A DNA stretch of 64,000 nt from Roseiarcus sp963717215 (lineage in GTDB: Bacteria > Pseudomonadota > Alphaproteobacteria > Rhizobiales > Beijerinckiaceae), in contig CAVQVS010000001.1 in assembly GCA_963717215.1 (NCBI GenBank), forward strand, positions 124,001 through 188,000. The letters are read 5' to 3'. Below are positions 60,968 through 64,000 of this stretch, one piece after another. How positions within the stretch are numbered: the stretch's first letter is position 1; each line of letters starts with the position of its first letter. Under the pieces are notes generated by a model. The model was not told the DNA's origin, did no database searches, and saw only the letters and a program-made list of their open reading frames with translations. The position numbers and the translations under genes are program-made.

Positions 60968-62487
60968 GTCTCGCTCGCCGGTTGGTTGTCGACCCTGAGC
61001 GTCAGCCGCAGTTCCGAAACAGTCTCCGATCCCGGGTCAAGATCGAACACCACGCGCACGGAACGCCTGTCCTTATAAGGAAAAACCAACACAAATACGA
61101 TCTTGCCAGGAGACGCTTGAACGTCCGCAGTCACCGCCGCCGCCTTCGCCGGGTCGGCGAACATGTCTCCAGCCATCTCGACCGCGAAGCGCTGGTGGTT
61201 GCCGACCTTGCCGCGTCGCGACGACACGCACGAGGCAAGCGGCGGCTTCGACGGCGGCGACCAACACCAGAACTGCCGGAAGGCTATTGACAGGGTGGCG
61301 CCGGCGTTCATGCCCGTTTTCGGGCGCCACTGGACGATCACGTTCTCATTGGCCTCCGAGTTGGCGGGGATTTCGAGAAGACGGAGATCGCCCTCCGCCC
61401 AATCGCCGATCGGCTCAATCCACAGCGAAGGCTTCAACTCCCAATGCGTCTCGTCGTCGTAGAACGCGTCGAAGGAGCGGCCTCGCTGTAAAAGACCGAA
61501 GCCGCGTGGGTTCGCGTCGGTAAAGGCCGAGATCTGCAGTGTCTCCCGATTGGAGACCGGCCGCCAGAGCCACTCGCCCTTTCCGGTCAGAATTTGCAAT
61601 CCAGTCGACTCATAGGCCGCCGCGCGCACGTCGTCGGGCCGCCGATGATCGAGCGGGCTGAAAAGATAGGCCGCTGCCATAGCCCCCAGCCCCAGTCTGT
61701 CGGTCGCCGCCCGTGCGATCAACGTCATTTCGGTGTCGATGATGGTCGTGTCCGCAGGACGGATCGTGAAGCGGAAGGCTCCGGTGACGCTCGCGGAATC
61801 GAGCAACGCCTGAACTGTGAGCGTATTTGCCGCCGAATTGGGTCTTTCGATCCAGAACTCGCGGAACAGCGGAAATTCTTCGCCCGGGTCATCGCCAGTC
61901 CGGATTGTAAGGCCGCGCGCCGTGAGGCCGAAGGGCTGGGCGTGGGCTCTCGACCGGTAAAAGGTTGCGCCCTGGAAGATCGCCACATCTTCGAACCCCT
62001 GGTCCGAGGACTTGAGAATGCGCAATCCGGAAAAGCCAAGGTCGCCGAGCGGAGCCGGAGGCTTCAACGGCCCGAAGTCGAAATTGGCGGCGTCGTAAAT
62101 CACCTTCTCCGCCATGCCGTTCTCGACAATGTTGATCCCGATCGGCGTCGTGTAAACGAAGCCACGATGCAGCGGCTCGAGGGAAAAGCCAAGTTTCTGA
62201 TCGCTCCAGATCGCGGTCCCGGGAACGCGCCGGATCGCCGCGTATTGCTCGAAAGTGAGGCCTGAAAAGACGCTCGGCAGCGGCGGCGCCTCGGGCGCCT
62301 TGAACGGCTTCGACGCCAGCTCGACCGCCATTTTTAGCACCGTGTCGCCGGCGAAGGGCACAGGCTGGGCAAGCGGCTCGGCGGCGGCCGGCGTTGAGCC
62401 CGACTGGGCCAGCGAAGCCGCAAGCGCGCCCCCGACGGCCAGCTGTAAGAACTCGCGACGCTGCCTGTCCGTCATCGTATTCGTCAT
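60943..62487 (-). CDS. opgG: Periplasmic glucan biosynthesis protein OpgG/OpgD
   Basis: 514 aa, first gene of the opgG-opgH operon. The N-terminus is a Tat-type signal (DRQRREFLQLAVGGALAAS), as in OpgD, so the protein is exported folded. Core features: FSGLTFEQYAAIRRVPGTAIW, the middle TARGLTIRTGDDPGEEFPLFREFWIERP, and WRPKTGMNAGATLSIAF. It is needed for branching or release of the glucan backbone. ATG 62487; the in-frame ATG at 62472 is possible too. Confidence 0.9.
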   Translation of the reverse strand: MTNTMTDRQRREFLQLAVGGALAASLAQSGSTPAAAEPLAQPVPFAGDTVLKMAVELASKPFKAPEAPPLPSVFSGLTFEQYAAIRRVPGTAIWSDQKLGFSLEPLHRGFVYTTPIGINIVENGMAEKVIYDAANFDFGPLKPPAPLGDLGFSGLRILKSSDQGFEDVAIFQGATFYRSRAHAQPFGLTARGLTIRTGDDPGEEFPLFREFWIERPNSAANTLTVQALLDSASVTGAFRFTIRPADTTIIDTEMTLIARAATDRLGLGAMAAAYLFSPLDHRRPDDVRAAAYESTGLQILTGKGEWLWRPVSNRETLQISAFTDANPRGFGLLQRGRSFDAFYDDETHWELKPSLWIEPIGDWAEGDLRLLEIPANSEANENVIVQWRPKTGMNAGATLSIAFRQFWCWSPPSKPPLASCVSSRRGKVGNHQRFAVEMAGDMFADPAKAAAVTADVQASPGKIVFVLVFPYKDRRSVRVVFDLDPGSETVSELRLTLRVDNQPASETWLYRWTA

Positions 62488-62799
62488 TCGTTCGCCGGAA
62501 CTAGGCCGCGCATGGACGACCCGACACGACGTTCTCCCAGCCAAAATGAAAAATAAGCCCGCAAGAAAACAACGCGCCGCAACCAAGCACGTTCCGTTCC
62601 AGGCCCCCGAGTTGTATATCGTTTTTTGCGGCGCAGCGAGATGCTTTTTGTCGCCACCGAAAAATCGCGTCAATACGGACGGCGTTGGGGCTGGAAACGG
62701 GGCTCGCCCGCGGCGATAGTGGCGCCACGGGCGAGCTGAGAGTCGCCGCCGCAAATCTTCCTTTCGCCAACGCCCGTCGACGGAGAACAGACGTCCCCC

Positions 62800-64000
62800 A
62801 TGAGCGCCAATGCCCGCCGCTGTCTGACCATCGTGCTTGCCGCCGGCGAGGGCGTCCGTATGCGCTCGGCCCGGCCCAAAGTTCTGCACGAGCTTGCGGG
62901 ACGCTCGATGCTCGCCCACGTCCTTTCAACCGTCCGTGAGGGGGCGACGGGCGACGTCGCGGTCGTCGTCGGACCGAACGCTGACGGCGTCGCAGCGGAA
63001 GCTTTGAGAGCCGCGCCAGAGGCGAAAATCGCAATCCAGCGTGAGCGTCGGGGCACCGCCGACGCCGTTCTGGCGGCCCGCGATCAGATTGAGCGGGGTT
63101 ACGACGACATTCTTGTCCTCTACGCCGACACGCCGCTGATCGAGGCCTCAACGCTTGCCGCGATGCGCACCGGGCTTGCTACCGGCGTGGAAGTCGTAGC
63201 GCTGGGATTCGAGGCCGCCGATCCGACCGGTTACGGCCGCCTCATCGAGCGCAGCGGGCGCCTGATCGCGATCCGCGAGCACAAGGATGCGAGCGCGGAT
63301 GAGCGCACGTCACGCCTATGCAACGCTGGGCCGATCGCCTTTGTTGGCGCCGAAGCGCTGAGCCTTCTCGACGCGGTCAAGCCGACAAACGCGCAAAACG
63401 AATATTACCTTACCGACATCGTCGAAGTCGCCCACGCTCGAGGCCTTATGACTAAGGCGCTGCTCGCAAAAGAGACGGAGGTCATGGGCGTCAATGACCG
63501 GGCGCAGCTTGCGGCCGCTGAGGCGGCGCTACAAGATCGCCTGCGCCAGCGCGCCATGGCCGCCGGCGCGACACTGACTGCCCCCGAAACCGTGTTTCTG
63601 TCGTTTGACGCCAGGATTGGCCGCGACGTTCTCATCGAGCCCCATGTCGTGATCGGGCCCGGATGCCGCATCGAGGATGGCGCTGTCATCCGGGCCTTCT
63701 CGCATCTCGAGGGGGCGCGGGTCGCCGGCGGCGCCATCATCGGGCCGTATGCGCGCCTCAGGCCGGGAGCGGACATCGCGGTCAACGCCCGAATTGGCAA
63801 TTTCGTTGAGATCAAACAGTCGACGATCGAGGCGGGCGCCAAGGTCAACCATCTGACTTATATTGGCGACGCGCGCGTCGGCGCGAAGGCGAACATCGGC
63901 GCCGGAACCATTACCTGCAATTACGACGGATTCGCCAAGAACAGGACCGACATCGGCGCGGGCGCCTTCATCGGCTCGAACTCCGCTCTGGTTGCGCCAG
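62800..64000 (+). CDS. glmU: Bifunctional GlmU (GlcNAc-1-P uridyltransferase / GlcN-1-P acetyltransferase), 5' part
   Basis: The frame runs from ATG 62800 off the right edge (400 codons seen; the family has about 450). Pyrophosphorylase domain: LTIVLAAGEGVRMRSARPKVLHELAG (the usual GTRM is GVRM here), YADTPLIEASTL, CNAGPIAFVGAE and NAQNEYYLTDIVE. The left-handed beta helix with YARLRPGADI, GNFVEIKQSTI and CNYDGFAKNRTDIG follows. It makes UDP-GlcNAc for peptidoglycan and LPS. Divergent from opgG. Confidence 0.95.
   Translation, partial: MSANARRCLTIVLAAGEGVRMRSARPKVLHELAGRSMLAHVLSTVREGATGDVAVVVGPNADGVAAEALRAAPEAKIAIQRERRGTADAVLAARDQIERGYDDILVLYADTPLIEASTLAAMRTGLATGVEVVALGFEAADPTGYGRLIERSGRLIAIREHKDASADERTSRLCNAGPIAFVGAEALSLLDAVKPTNAQNEYYLTDIVEVAHARGLMTKALLAKETEVMGVNDRAQLAAAEAALQDRLRQRAMAAGATLTAPETVFLSFDARIGRDVLIEPHVVIGPGCRIEDGAVIRAFSHLEGARVAGGAIIGPYARLRPGADIAVNARIGNFVEIKQSTIEAGAKVNHLTYIGDARVGAKANIGAGTITCNYDGFAKNRTDIGAGAFIGSNSALVAP

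Noticed and set aside
1..64000. tRNA, rRNA or CRISPR arrays
   Set aside because: No cloverleaf-like TTCGA loop context, rRNA segment or regularly spaced identical repeats found by eye; a dedicated scan (tRNAscan-SE, CRISPR finder) would settle this.

Overview
The window is GC-rich, densely coded DNA from a chromosome of an alphaproteobacterium, most likely of the order Hyphomicrobiales (Rhizobiales). The evidence is the gene content: a CckA hybrid kinase beside FliO and a single-cysteine DksA, cysE followed by a DUF3126 gene, thrB overlapping rnhA, tlpA divergent from argH, PAS_5 and PilZ proteins, and an SdhC-like membrane adenylate cyclase. This placement is inference from recalled family distributions; no 16S or tRNA gene is visible.

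Layout. 0.4-5.6 kb: an Orn/Lys/Arg decarboxylase with a one-base frameshift, an HlyD/FUSC efflux pair and a GNAT acetyltransferase. 5.6-7.3 kb: a membrane/ferredoxin/cyclase fusion protein. 8.3-11.4 kb: a zinc uptake operon (znuA-znuC-znuB) divergent from zur with a candidate Zur operator between them. 11.5-13.6 kb: argH and tlpA, whose start codons are only 8 bases apart. 13.6-17.5 kb: an alpha/beta-hydrolase island with an AraC regulator, a DUF302 gene and a decayed duplicate hydrolase carrying a copy of the same terminator hairpin. 18-21.4 kb: a frameshifted GGDEF-EAL protein and a FeeM-like N-acyl amino acid synthase. 22.4-26.8 kb: rnhA, thrB, ugd and a glycosyltransferase. 27-33 kb: small metabolic genes, a two-cytochrome operon and a beta carbonic anhydrase. 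33-45 kb: YcjX/YcjF stress pair, SixA-like phosphatase, MoxR ATPase, CckA, FliO, DksA, Usp, a VWA protein and a protein phosphatase. 45-52 kb: 8-oxoguanine deaminase, several transporters and cytochrome b561. 52-58.4 kb: CysE, DUF3126, gamma carbonic anhydrase-like protein, PilZ and PAS proteins, an Ldh-family dehydrogenase and a rhomboid protease. 58.7-62.5 kb: the opgG-opgH pair for periplasmic glucans. 62.8 kb to the end: the 5' part of glmU.

The signal I consider least explained is a structured repeat found twice (17804-18061 and 58442-58703). Both copies have the same orientation, both lie between converging gene 3' ends, and both carry three perfect 10-base tandem units plus a degenerate distal pair. 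Other points of interest are the redox-type cyclase fusion and the FeeM-like synthase. Five single-base indels in four genes need read-level checking before those genes are called broken.
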